From contig NZ_JACHJN010000014.1 in NCBI RefSeq assembly GCF_014203665.1, positions 1-64,000 of the forward strand: a stretch of DNA of 64,000 bases, in the 5' to 3' direction. The notes under the pieces were generated by a model that saw nothing but the letters and a program-made list of their open reading frames with translations, was not told the DNA's origin and searched no databases. Below, piece after piece: positions 35,088 to 44,363 of this stretch; the stretch's first letter is position 1; each line of letters opens with the position of its first letter. This stretch comes from Saccharothrix tamanrassetensis. Its GTDB lineage: Bacteria; Actinomycetota; Actinomycetes; Mycobacteriales; Pseudonocardiaceae. Position numbers and translations under genes: made by a program.

Positions 35088-35175
35088 CCTCGATCGGGAC
35101 GGCCACAGAAGATATAGCCGGATACGGGCTTGGCAGGCCGTTCGACGCTCGGTTGCACCGCCGCTGATCGCCGGA

Positions 35176-35197
35176 TGCGTGTACGCAACGTGACGTT
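35176..35197. promoter_or_regulatory. Operator-like palindromes upstream of the small HTH gene
   Basis: TGCGTGTACGCAAC (35176-35189) differs by one base from the core of the palindrome at 35239-35254. It overlaps AACGT-G-ACGTT (35187-35197), itself a perfect dyad. Confidence 0.5.
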
Positions 35198-35238
35198 GTC
35201 ACCCTTGTGGCTGCATTGAGGGTATGCACGTGACGGGC

Positions 35239-35254
35239 GTTGCGTGCACGCAAC
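35239..35254. promoter_or_regulatory. Perfect 16-bp palindrome before the HTH gene
   Basis: GTTGCGTGCACGCAAC is fully symmetric and is directly followed by TACGAT, a likely -10, so a bound protein would cover the promoter. Autoregulation by the HTH protein is the simple reading. Confidence 0.65.
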
Positions 35255-35266
35255 TACGATGGGCGG

Positions 35267-35593
35267 GTGAGCGCAGACCAGAACACACCGTCGTCCCTGT
35301 GGACCTACATCGAGACCAACCTGGACAACCGCGGCCTCACCACCGGTGACCTGGCCCGCGCCACCGGCGTCCACCGGAGCCGGTTCACCGACTGGCGACG
35401 CGGCAAGTCCATCAGCATCGAGACCGCACGGGCCATCGCGAACCTGTTCGAGGTGAGTCCGCTGGAGGTGCTGGTCGCCGCCGAGCTGATCACGGCGGAA
35501 GAGGCACAGCTGCGACACACCCGCCCCGACCCGGCCGCGTTGAGCGACGAGGAGCTGGTCGCCGAGCTGCGGCGTCGCCTCAAGCGCAAGTAG
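35267..35593 (+). CDS. Small XRE-type HTH regulator
   Basis: A 108-residue protein. Residues about 20-75 are a Cro/C1-type helix-turn-helix (LTTGDLARATGVHRSRFTDWRRG, then ETARAIANLFEVSPLEVL), followed by an acidic helical tail (LSDEELVAELRRRLKRK). The GTG at 35267 lies seven bases after the TACGAT -10, so the transcript may be nearly leaderless. The paired palindromes upstream suggest it represses itself. No obvious target gene follows. Confidence 0.78.
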   Translation: MSADQNTPSSLWTYIETNLDNRGLTTGDLARATGVHRSRFTDWRRGKSISIETARAIANLFEVSPLEVLVAAELITAEEAQLRHTRPDPAALSDEELVAELRRRLKRK

Positions 35594-35675
35594 GGCGTAG
35601 GCGGGAATGGCCGGAGGTGGCGACCACCCGAGGCGGACGGTCCGAGGCCCCGGAGTGGTCGGAGCGGTGATCCAG

Positions 35676-35712
35676 GGCGGCAAGCGCTGAGCAGGGCTCG
35701 GCGCTTGCCGCC
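35676..35712 (+). terminator. Hairpin downstream of the HTH gene
   Basis: GGCGGCAAGCGC at 35676-35687 pairs exactly with 35701-35712 (13-base loop), 83 bases past the stop. Confidence 0.6.
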
Positions 35713-35745
35713 GGGGCCGGGACCGGGGTTCACGCCGACCATTCC

Positions 35746-35826
35746 CATCAGGTCGCCGGCCAGGTCGTACACCCGCTCCGCCGGCGCGGCGGCATCGATG
35801 CAGGCACTCACGTCAAGCTTGCCCAC
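35746..35826 (-). pseudogene. N-terminal fragment of an SRPBCC (polyketide cyclase-like) gene
   Basis: The minus strand encodes MGKLDVSACIDAAAPAERVY and DLAGDLMGM, the usual first strand and helix of an SRPBCC domain, then leaves the family pattern and runs into the hairpin at 35676-35712. The rest of the domain is absent. The remainder of 35594-35950 holds only this fragment, the hairpin and the pcaI control region. Confidence 0.5.
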
Positions 35827-35901
35827 GCCGCGAATCTATTGATCAGTAGCTCTCCTGGCAGAGCCCCACGTCACCTTGACCGATGAGCCCTACCCTCGTA
35901 T

Positions 35902-35935
35902 GTTCGTATGTAGAACTTCTGTTCGGTATGCGAAC
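35902..35935 (+). promoter_or_regulatory. Tandem IclR-type operators before pcaI
   Basis: Two copies of GTTC-N7-GAAC, at 35902-35916 and 35921-35935, with centres 19 bases apart. They lie 16 bases before the pcaI start. The IclR gene at 38782 is the obvious binder. Confidence 0.65.
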
Positions 35936-35950
35936 ACGTGAGGATGTCCT

Positions 35951-36763
35951 GTGGCGGAGATCGGAACGTTGGCGGACGCGGTCGGCGAGTTGATCGCCGA
36001 CGGGGACGTGGTGGCACTCGAAGGCTTCACCCACCTGATACCGACGGCCGCCGGGCACGAGATCATCAGGCAGGGCCGGCGCGACCTGACGCTCGTGCGG
36101 ATGACGCCCGACATCGTGTACGACCAGCTCATCGGCGCGGGATGCGCGCGGAAGCTGGTGTTCTCCTGGGGCGGCAACCCCGGTGTCGGGTCGCTGCACA
36201 GGTTCCGGGACGCGGTGCAGAACTCGTGGCCCGTGCCGTTGGAGATCGAGGAGCACAGCCACGCCGGGATGGCCAACCGGTACGTCGCGGGGGCGTCCGG
36301 GTTGCCGTTCGCGGTGCTGCGCGGGTACGTCGGCACCGACCTGCCGTCCGTGACGGCCACCATCAAGCCGATCACCTGCCCGTTCACCGGGGAGGAGCTG
36401 ACCGCCGTGCCCGCGCTCAACCCGGACGTCACGGTCATCCACGCCCAGCGCGCCGACCGCGACGGCAACGTGCAGCTGTGGGGCCTGCTCGGTGTGCAGA
36501 AGGAGGCGGTGCTGGCCGCACGGCGGAGCCTGGTCACCGTGGAGGAGGTCGTGGACGAGCTGACGCCCGTGCCGGGGGCGATCGTGCTGCCGTCGTGGGC
36601 GGTCACGAAGGTCGCCGAGGTGCCCGGCGGCGCGCACCCGTCGTACGCCCAGGGCTATTCGGAGCGGGACAACGCCTACTACGCGGCGTGGGATCCGATC
36701 AGCCGTGACCGCGAGGAGTTCGCCAACTGGCTGCGCGAGGTTCGGGAAGAGGTGCCGGCATGA
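35951..36763 (+). CDS. pcaI: 3-oxoadipate CoA-transferase, alpha subunit
   Basis: A 270-residue subunit of the transferase that moves CoA from succinyl-CoA to beta-ketoadipate. GEMxx-type glycine loop is seen as ALEGFTHLIPTAAGHE, and DVTVIHAQRADRDGNVQLWG matches the family signature. GTG 35951 follows GAGGATG. It overlaps pcaJ by four bases (ATGA). The closest relatives may also act on other 3-oxoacids, so pathway assignment rests partly on pcaF and the IclR gene. Confidence 0.85.
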   Translation: MAEIGTLADAVGELIADGDVVALEGFTHLIPTAAGHEIIRQGRRDLTLVRMTPDIVYDQLIGAGCARKLVFSWGGNPGVGSLHRFRDAVQNSWPVPLEIEEHSHAGMANRYVAGASGLPFAVLRGYVGTDLPSVTATIKPITCPFTGEELTAVPALNPDVTVIHAQRADRDGNVQLWGLLGVQKEAVLAARRSLVTVEEVVDELTPVPGAIVLPSWAVTKVAEVPGGAHPSYAQGYSERDNAYYAAWDPISRDREEFANWLREVREEVPA

Positions 36764-37508
36764 CCTACACGTCCGACGAGATGATGGCCGTCGCCGCCGC
36801 CCGCGCGCTGTCCGGCAGGCAACGGGTGTTCGTGGGCATCGGTCTGCCGTCCACCGCCGCCAACCTGGCCCGCCGCACCCACGCCCCCGACCTGGTACTG
36901 GTCTACGAGTCGGGCACGCTCGGCTCCAAACCCGACCGGCTGCCCGCGTCCATCGGCGACGGCATCCTGGCCGAGACCGCCGACGCGGTGATCAGCGTCC
37001 CCGAGGTGTTCAACTACTGGCTCCAGCCCGGCCGGATCGACGTCGGGTTCCTCGGCGCGGCCCAGCTCGACCGGTTCGGCAACATCAACACCACGGTGAT
37101 CGGCGGCGACTACCACCACCCGAAGGTGCGGCTGCCCGGCGCGGGCGGCGCCCCGGAGATCGCCGCGTCCTGCCGCGAGGTGTACGTCGTGGTGCGGCAG
37201 ACCAGCCGCAGCTTCGTGGAGCGGGTCGACTTCGTCACCTCGTTCGGGCACGGCACCGGCAAGGGCGACCGGGAGCGGCTGGGTCTTCGAGGCGCCGGCC
37301 CGACGCTGGTCATCACCGACCTCGGCGTGTTCCGGCCCGACCCGGACACGTCCGAACTGGTGCTCACCGACCTGCACGAGGGTGTGGCACTGGACGACGT
37401 GCGCGCCGCGACCGGCTGGGACGTGAAGGTCGCGCCCGAGCTCGGCCGCACTCCCCCACCCACCGCCGAGGAGTTGTCCGCGCTGCGGGCGCTCAAGGAG
37501 GCTTCGAA

Positions 37509-37512
<4 letters not shown>
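36760..37512 (+). CDS. pcaJ: 3-oxoadipate CoA-transferase, beta subunit
   Basis: A 250-residue partner of PcaI. VYESGTLGSKP is the region with the catalytic Glu of family I CoA-transferases (the E in the S/E-x-G motif), and LGAAQLDRFGNINTT follows. It overlaps pcaI at its start and the thiolase gene at its stop (GTGA), which points to tight stoichiometric translation of the three genes. Confidence 0.87.
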
Positions 37513-38684
<1,172 letters not shown>

Positions 38685-38781
38685 GTCGGCTGGGACGTGT
38701 TCGGTCGGATCGGGGATCGCTCCGGGCAGTGGTGCGTTGTGTCCCATGGGTTCGGTGGGGGCGGATAGGGTGAAGGGCACC

Positions 38782-39600
38782 ATGGTTGAGCAGGACGGAT
38801 CACCTGAGCGCGGTGCCCACTACGTGCAGTCGTTGGAGCGGGGCTTGGCGGTGATCCGTGCGTTCAACGCTGCTACGCCTGCCTTGACGCTGACCGATGT
38901 GGCCAAGTCGACCGGGCTTACCCGGGCGGGGGCACGGCGGTTCCTGTTGACGCTGGCCGACCTCGGCTACGTGCGCACGGACGGGAAGTACTTCTCGTTG
39001 ACTGCTCGGGTGTTGGAACTCGGGTACGCCTTCCTGTCCAGCATGTCGTTGCCGGAGGTCGCCCAGCCGCACCTGGAACGGCTGTCCGGCGAGGTTCACG
39101 AGTCGACCTCCGCATCGGTGCTGGACGGTTCGGATGTGGTCTATGTGGCTCGGTTCGCGGTGTCGCGGATCATGGCTGTGTCGATCACCGTCGGTACGCG
39201 GTTCCCGGCTTATGCGACGTCGATGGGACATGTGTTGCTGGCCGGGTTGTCCGCCTCGGAGTTGGACCGGTATTTGGACAGCGTGCGGTTGGAGCCGTTG
39301 ACGTCGCACACCATCACGTCGGTGACCCTGCTGCGCGCCGAGTTGGACGAGGTGCGTGCTCAGGGGTGGGCGCTGGTGGACCAGGAGCTGGAGGAGGGGT
39401 TGCGGTCGGTGGCGGCTCCTGTCCGTGATCGGGCGGGACGGGTCGTTGCGGCGGTCAACGTTTCCACGCACGCCAGTCGCACCACGGTGGAGCGGATTCG
39501 GCGGGAGATCGTGCCGCCGTTGTTGGCGGCTTGTGGCGGGATTGAGAAGGACTTGGCTGCGGACGGTGGTGGCGCGGCCTCCGGCGGTTGGTCGAAGTGA
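38782..39600 (+). CDS. IclR-family regulator of the pca genes
   Basis: A 272-residue protein with an N-terminal winged helix (LTLTDVAKSTGLTRAGARRFL, about 35-60) and an IclR effector domain (about 95-260; ITVGTRFPAYATSMGHVLLA). It is PcaR/PobR-like and lies 97 bases after pcaF in the same direction. IclR regulators of this pathway commonly respond to beta-ketoadipate or protocatechuate. The tandem GTTC-N7-GAAC sites before pcaI are its likely targets. Codon use is less GC3-biased than most of the window. Confidence 0.86.
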   Translation: MVEQDGSPERGAHYVQSLERGLAVIRAFNAATPALTLTDVAKSTGLTRAGARRFLLTLADLGYVRTDGKYFSLTARVLELGYAFLSSMSLPEVAQPHLERLSGEVHESTSASVLDGSDVVYVARFAVSRIMAVSITVGTRFPAYATSMGHVLLAGLSASELDRYLDSVRLEPLTSHTITSVTLLRAELDEVRAQGWALVDQELEEGLRSVAAPVRDRAGRVVAAVNVSTHASRTTVERIRREIVPPLLAACGGIEKDLAADGGGAASGGWSK

Positions 39601-39631
39601 TGTCGGCGGGTCAGGGTGCAGGCGTGGACCT

Positions 39632-39669
39632 GGGCCTGGGTTTGGGCCTGGGGTTTGGGCCTGGGCGGG
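39632..39669 (+). repeat. G-quadruplex-type tract 1
   Basis: Seven runs of three or four G (39632, 39638, 39644, 39650, 39657, 39663, 39667) separated by CCT, TTT or C loops. It begins 32 bases past the IclR stop, on the coding strand of the pca operon. Confidence 0.85.
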
Positions 39670-40053
39670 AAGTCCGGGGTCGGGACAGTGCTCGGGGTCT
39701 GAGGCGTGGGATCAGAGGGGGCGGGGTCCAGGGCCGAGGGGCCGAGTCCGAGGGCCGCGAGGCGGGGTTCGGGAGTCCGTCGGGTCTGGAGTCCGGCGGC
39801 GGGTCAGGGTTGTGCGTGAGGCGAGGGGCGGCGACGGTGGGCTGGGTCGCTTTGAGCCGGGGGTTGCCGGGGTGAATGCGACCGCGTCGAGGTTTTCTCG
39901 AAGGGGTGGTCGTCTTGCGTAGCGTTCCCGACGACCGTCCAAGACCTGCTTAGGGCTGGGCACCTTGCTTCGTGGTTCCTCTGCGGTGGTCTCCTGGCGT
40001 AGAAACCCGAGGACGGCAGGGGTGCGGTGGCTGGCGGGACGCGGTGGCAGGTT

Positions 40054-40090
40054 GGGTTGGGTCAAGGCGGCGGGTTGGGTTGGGTTGGGG
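40054..40090 (+). repeat. G-quadruplex-type tract 2
   Basis: Six runs of three or four G; the last four (40072-40090) are joined by TT only. It ends 27 bases from the stop of the convergent aldo/keto reductase gene. Confidence 0.85.
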
Positions 40091-40117
40091 AGCGGTGTCG
40101 GGGGACGTGCCTCGGGG

Positions 40118-41125
40118 TTAGCGCTCGCTGTCCAGGTCGTTCATCAGTGGTGTGGCGTAGCGGCTGCCGGCGGCGGCTGTGGCTGGGACGGCTTGTTCGA
40201 TCGCGGCCAGGTCGGCCGGTGTCAGGGTGAGGGTGGCTGCGGCCAGGGCCTCGGTCAGGCGGGGACGGGTTCGGGCTCCTACCAGGGGCACGATGTCGTC
40301 GCCTTGGGCTGCCACCCAGGCGATGGCGGTTTGGGCGACGGTGGCGTTCTTGGTTGTCGCCACTGTTCGCAGGGCCTCTACCAGGGACAGGTTCCGGTGC
40401 AGGTTGTCGCCTTGGAACCTGGGGCTCATGGTGCGGAAGTCCTGGCCTTGCAGTACTCGGTCCTGGCTCCAGTGGCCGGAGATGAGGCCTCGGGACAGGA
40501 CGCCGTAGGCCGTGATGCCGATGCCCAGTTCCCGTGCGGTGGGCAGGATCTCCGCTTCGATCCCCCGGGAGATCAGCGAGTACTCGATCTGGAGGTCGGC
40601 GATGGGGTGGACGGCCTGTGCCCTGCGCAGGGTTCCCGCACCCACCTCGGACAGTCCGATGTGGCGGACGTGGCCCGCCTGCACCAACTCCGCGATGGCG
40701 CCCACGGTGTCCTCGATCGGCACGGCCGGGTCCAGGCGGGCCGGGCGGTAGATGTCGATGTGGTCCGTGCCCAGCCTCTTCAGGCTGTAGGCGGCGAAGT
40801 TCTTCACGGCGGCCGGCCTGTTGTCGTGGCCCGACCAGCCGCCGTCCGGGTCTCGGAGGGCGCCGAACTTCACGCTGACCACCGCGTTGTCGCGGGTGCG
40901 GCCCTTCAGGGCTTCGCGGAGCAGCAGTTCGTTGTGGCCCATGCCGTAGAAGTCGCCGGTGTCCAGCAGGGTGACGCCCGCGTCCAGGGCGGCGTGGACG
41001 GTGGCGATGCCTTCGGCCTCGTCGGCCGGGCCGTACAGGTCGGACATGCCCATCAGGCCGAGGCCCAGGGCGGAGACTTCCGGGCCGGACCTGCCCAGGG
41101 TGCGGGTGGGGAATGGCTTGGTCAT
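40118..41125 (-). CDS. Aldo/keto reductase
   Basis: A 335-residue NADPH-dependent oxidoreductase of the AKR13-like bacterial group. VSALGLGLMGMSDLYG, the catalytic Asp/Tyr region LLDTGDFYGMGHNE, the Lys in VSVKFG, and the cofactor end VPLVGARTRPRL are present; the usual catalytic His-containing motif reads IYRPARLD. ATG 41125 starts the product. It diverges from a TetR gene, which probably represses it in the absence of an electrophile. Confidence 0.88.
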   Translation of the reverse strand: MTKPFPTRTLGRSGPEVSALGLGLMGMSDLYGPADEAEGIATVHAALDAGVTLLDTGDFYGMGHNELLLREALKGRTRDNAVVSVKFGALRDPDGGWSGHDNRPAAVKNFAAYSLKRLGTDHIDIYRPARLDPAVPIEDTVGAIAELVQAGHVRHIGLSEVGAGTLRRAQAVHPIADLQIEYSLISRGIEAEILPTARELGIGITAYGVLSRGLISGHWSQDRVLQGQDFRTMSPRFQGDNLHRNLSLVEALRTVATTKNATVAQTAIAWVAAQGDDIVPLVGARTRPRLTEALAAATLTLTPADLAAIEQAVPATAAAGSRYATPLMNDLDSER

Positions 41126-41167
41126 GGCGTGATCCTCGGGTTGGTAGCGGTGGTAACGAGGCCACGT

Positions 41168-41192
41168 TAGCACTGGATCGTTATCGGTGCTA
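41168..41192. promoter_or_regulatory. Inverted repeat in the AKR/TetR gap
   Basis: TAGCAC (41168-41173) and GTGCTA (41187-41192) are mirrored across 13 bases. GTTAAC follows at 41204. A TetR dimer site shared by both promoters is likely. Confidence 0.5.
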
Positions 41193-41218
41193 TCCCCTAT
41201 CGTGTTAACGTTGTTCTC

Positions 41219-41917
41219 ATGGCCGAGGTGAAGACCGGTACCACTCGGGCGCGGATCATCGCCGCCGCTGCCGAGCTGCTCGCCGAGGGTGGGATCGACG
41301 CCGTGTCCACTCGGGCGGTGGCGACGGCGGCCGGGGTGCAGGCGCCCGCGCTCTACCGGTTGTTCGGGGACAAGCAGGGACTGTTGGACGCGGTGGCCGC
41401 GCACGGGTTCGAGCGGTACCTGGCGACCAAGCGGGAGGCGCCGGCCGGTGCCGATCCGGTGGACGACCTGCGGCGGGGGTGGGACAGCCACGTCGAGTTC
41501 GGGTCGACGCACCCCGCGTTCTACGTGCTGATGTACGGCGTCCCCCAGCCCGGGCGGCGGCGGGCCGCGGCGCGGGAGGCCCACCGGATCCTCCTCGGCA
41601 TCCTGGAACGGGCGGCCGAGGCAGGCCGGTTGCGGATGCCCGCCGAGGCGGCGGCGAGCATCGTGCACGCCGCCGCCACCGGCGTCACGTTGAGCCTCAT
41701 CGCCGATCCGTCGGGCGACGGCGACCCCGACCTGTCGGCGCACACCAGGGAGCTGGTGCTGGCCGCGGTCACCACCGGCGAGCGGTCCGATCAGGACGCT
41801 TCGCTGTCCGCCCGCGCGCTCGCGCTGGACATGACGCTGAACCGCCAGACCCACCCGCTGACCCCGGCCGAGGCCGCCCTCCTCCGGGACTGGCTGCGCC
41901 GGCTGGCCACCGGCTGA
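41219..41917 (+). CDS. TetR-family regulator
   Basis: A 232-residue repressor. Residues about 8-55 are the TetR helix-turn-helix (TRARIIAAAAELLAEGG, VSTRAVATAAGVQAPALYRLFGDK); the remainder is a helical ligand domain of unknown specificity. It is divergent from the aldo/keto reductase, the usual layout for autoregulation and control of the neighbour. It converges on the MprF-like gene seven bases later. Confidence 0.86.
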   Translation: MAEVKTGTTRARIIAAAAELLAEGGIDAVSTRAVATAAGVQAPALYRLFGDKQGLLDAVAAHGFERYLATKREAPAGADPVDDLRRGWDSHVEFGSTHPAFYVLMYGVPQPGRRRAAAREAHRILLGILERAAEAGRLRMPAEAAASIVHAAATGVTLSLIADPSGDGDPDLSAHTRELVLAAVTTGERSDQDASLSARALALDMTLNRQTHPLTPAEAALLRDWLRRLATG

Positions 41918-41924
41918 GCACCGG

Positions 41925-44363
41925 TCACCGCGCGCGGGAGAACCGTCCGGTGGCGAGCATCCGGGCCAGTCGCATCCCCTGCCGCACGCTCATGCCCGGC
42001 AGGTAGGCGCGGCCCACCGCGTTCGCGATCCGGGGCAGTGCGGCGGGATCCGGGTAGGCCATGAACATCGGGCGGTACACGGGCTGGAACTTCGCCTTGA
42101 ACGCGAACAGCGAGCGGAAGCCGTACACCGGCTCCAGGACGTGCCCGGCGAAGTCCAGCAACCGCTGCAGTCCGCGCGGCTGCACCCCTCGGTCGAGCCT
42201 GGCCAGAGGCGCGCCGGACAGGCTCAGGAACCCCGCGCCCTCCTCCTTCAACGCCGTGGCGGCCGACGCGATGAGGAACTCCATCGATCCGGTGAACGCG
42301 CTCCCCCGCCGCCGCATGAAGTCCAGCGTCCACCCCACGACGTGCCCGTCCACGTACACCGGCAGCCAGCTGGTCACCCCGTGCACGGTCCGGTCCGCGT
42401 CCACCGCGATCAGGCACCGCACGCCCTCGCCGGACAGCTCGTCCAGCCCGCCGAGGGTGAAGCCCATCTCGGGCAGTCCCTTGTCAGCCACCCATTCCGC
42501 CGAGATCGACCGGATCTGGTCGGTGAGTGCGGGCGGCGCTTCTGCGTAGTGCCACCACTCGGCCGTGATGCCCTGCTTGGCCGCCTTGTTCAACGCCGTG
42601 CGCACGTCCTGCCACTTCTTGCCGGTGAACCGCAGGTCCGCCAACGGGATCACGGTGTCCTCGGCGACCTGCACCGCGTGCCAGCCCAACGGCGCCACGT
42701 CGTCGCGCAGCTCCTCGCTGATGCTGTACAGGCACGGTGTCCAGCCTTCGTGCGCGCAGAACTCGGCGAACCCGCGCACGGCCTCCCGGCACGCGTCGGG
42801 CGGACCGATCGGATCGCCCACGGTCAGCGCGATCGTCGCCACCACCCGGTAGGCGACGACGGCCCGGCCGTCGGGGGTGAACCAGTACCGGTTGCCGCGC
42901 CAGGTCGTCATGTACGACAGCGACGTCCCGCCGTGCCGCAACATCAGTTCACGCGCCCGCAGTGCGGCGTCCGCGTCCTCCACGACCCTTGCGCTCCACG
43001 TGGCCCGGAGCAGCGCGTACAGAACCACCAGCCAGAACACCACGCCCGTGTACTGGAACAGCACCAAAGCGATCAGGTCGTCCGGCCGGAACGGCATGGG
43101 CACGAGCCCGAGGTAGCCGGGCGGCAGGAACCGCGCGGGCAGATCCGCGAGCAGGTCGCCGAGGCCGGGTTGCGGCAGGAACTGCTCGCGCGCCAACCAT
43201 CCCCCGAGCACGTACACCGTGCCCAGCCCCACGAACCCGCCGACGGACACCGTCCAGAACCGGCGCACGGGCGTGGACAGCGGGAAGTGCCGTCGGGTGG
43301 CCAGCAGCACGACCACGATGCCGAGCGGCAGCAGGAACGGGATGCAGTACTCGACCAGCACCCCCGGCGTGACCAGGGCGTCCCCGAGCAGCACGGCTTC
43401 CCACACGTACCAGCCGATCAGCCCTGCCATGGCCATGTTGAGCACCAGCGCGGACCACCACGCGAACCGCCGCCCCCGCCGCAGTCCTTCGGCCAGCACC
43501 AGAAGCAGCAGCGCGGGCATGACGGACATCAGCAGCGCGGGCAGTCGGTCGTACACGGCCTGCGTCTCCAGCGCGCGGCACAGTTCCACGAGTTCCGGGT
43601 CGGCGCAGTAGGAGGCGATGGTGGCGGTATCCGGCTGCGGCACCGCGAGCACGTCCGCGAACCACGACAACGGCCCGTCCGCGTAAGGCGACAGCAGCAC
43701 CACCACAGGCCCCAACGCGGACGCGGCAAGCAGCAGCGCGACGAGTACGCGGGTCTCCTCACGCGACGGCGGCACGGGCGCGGGACGTCCGCGCACCGCG
43801 ACCACACCGATCACCAGCCCGACGATCCCGCCGCACAGCCGGAGCACGTCCTCCAGGTATCCCGAGTACAGCGCCAGCACGAGCAGGCCGAGCACGACGA
43901 GCAGCCGCACCCGCCGACGCCACAACGGCGACAGCCGGAAGCTCAACGCCAGCGCCAGCCCGACCACACCCGGCGAAGGCCCGACCGCGAGGTCGTAGTT
44001 CAGGTACGACAGCCAGCTCCAGGCCGCGCCCGCCTGCACCAGGCCCGCGCCCGCGAACGCCCCGAGCACGTGCGACACGACGACCAGCCCGAGCGTGCGG
44101 ACGGCGCCGAACTCCCGTTCCGCGACCGGTCCGAACAGCAGCAGCAACACCGTCGTGGCCAGGTACCCGGCCAGGTTGGCGCACCACAGGGCCGAGGTGA
44201 CCGCCGTCCACAGCGGTGAGGACACGCCGAATCCCACGGTGTCCAGCAGCTGCTCGGACGGCCCGGACCACAGGCTCCCGGTGGCCGCGCCGAGCGTCCA
44301 CAGCACCAACAGCGCGCCGGCGGTGCCGGGCGCGCGGCCGACCACCGCACCGAGCCGGTTCAC
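41925..44363 (-). CDS. MprF-like membrane protein with DUF2156 aminoacyl-phosphatidylglycerol synthase domain
   Basis: An 812-residue protein. The first 480 or so residues hold about 12-13 membrane helices (rhomboid-like in part: YLNYDLAVGPSPGVVGLALA), and the last 320 form a DUF2156/GNAT-like domain (RGNRYWFTPDG, GDPIGPPDA, FTGSMEFLIASAA). MprF proteins add lysine or alanine from tRNA to phosphatidylglycerol and flip it, lowering membrane charge. The GTG at 44363 overlaps the upstream esterase stop as GTGA; the open frame to 45575 is read-through in the wrong frame. Confidence 0.8.
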   Translation of the reverse strand: MNRLGAVVGRAPGTAGALLVLWTLGAATGSLWSGPSEQLLDTVGFGVSSPLWTAVTSALWCANLAGYLATTVLLLLFGPVAEREFGAVRTLGLVVVSHVLGAFAGAGLVQAGAAWSWLSYLNYDLAVGPSPGVVGLALALSFRLSPLWRRRVRLLVVLGLLVLALYSGYLEDVLRLCGGIVGLVIGVVAVRGRPAPVPPSREETRVLVALLLAASALGPVVVLLSPYADGPLSWFADVLAVPQPDTATIASYCADPELVELCRALETQAVYDRLPALLMSVMPALLLLVLAEGLRRGRRFAWWSALVLNMAMAGLIGWYVWEAVLLGDALVTPGVLVEYCIPFLLPLGIVVVLLATRRHFPLSTPVRRFWTVSVGGFVGLGTVYVLGGWLAREQFLPQPGLGDLLADLPARFLPPGYLGLVPMPFRPDDLIALVLFQYTGVVFWLVVLYALLRATWSARVVEDADAALRARELMLRHGGTSLSYMTTWRGNRYWFTPDGRAVVAYRVVATIALTVGDPIGPPDACREAVRGFAEFCAHEGWTPCLYSISEELRDDVAPLGWHAVQVAEDTVIPLADLRFTGKKWQDVRTALNKAAKQGITAEWWHYAEAPPALTDQIRSISAEWVADKGLPEMGFTLGGLDELSGEGVRCLIAVDADRTVHGVTSWLPVYVDGHVVGWTLDFMRRRGSAFTGSMEFLIASAATALKEEGAGFLSLSGAPLARLDRGVQPRGLQRLLDFAGHVLEPVYGFRSLFAFKAKFQPVYRPMFMAYPDPAALPRIANAVGRAYLPGMSVRQGMRLARMLATGRFSRAR

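Larger units (their letters stand above)
39601..40117. other. 517-base G/T-rich non-coding stretch
   Basis: Between the IclR and aldo/keto reductase genes no frame has convincing coding character; open frames here are low-complexity (Gly/Leu/Arg or Pro/Arg runs). The plus strand is strongly G-rich with two G-quadruplex-type tracts near its ends. A 7-bp stem (GGTCGTC at about 39908 mirrored at about 39931) lies in the middle. The minus-strand frame 39712-40065 is the only one that looks partly protein-like and may be a dispersed repeat. Confidence 0.65.

Noticed and set aside
39712-40065. Minus-strand 117-codon gene
   Set aside because: Parts look protein-like, but the frame runs into Pro/Arg low complexity and has no ribosome site. 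I could not support it as a gene; it may be a dispersed repeat.
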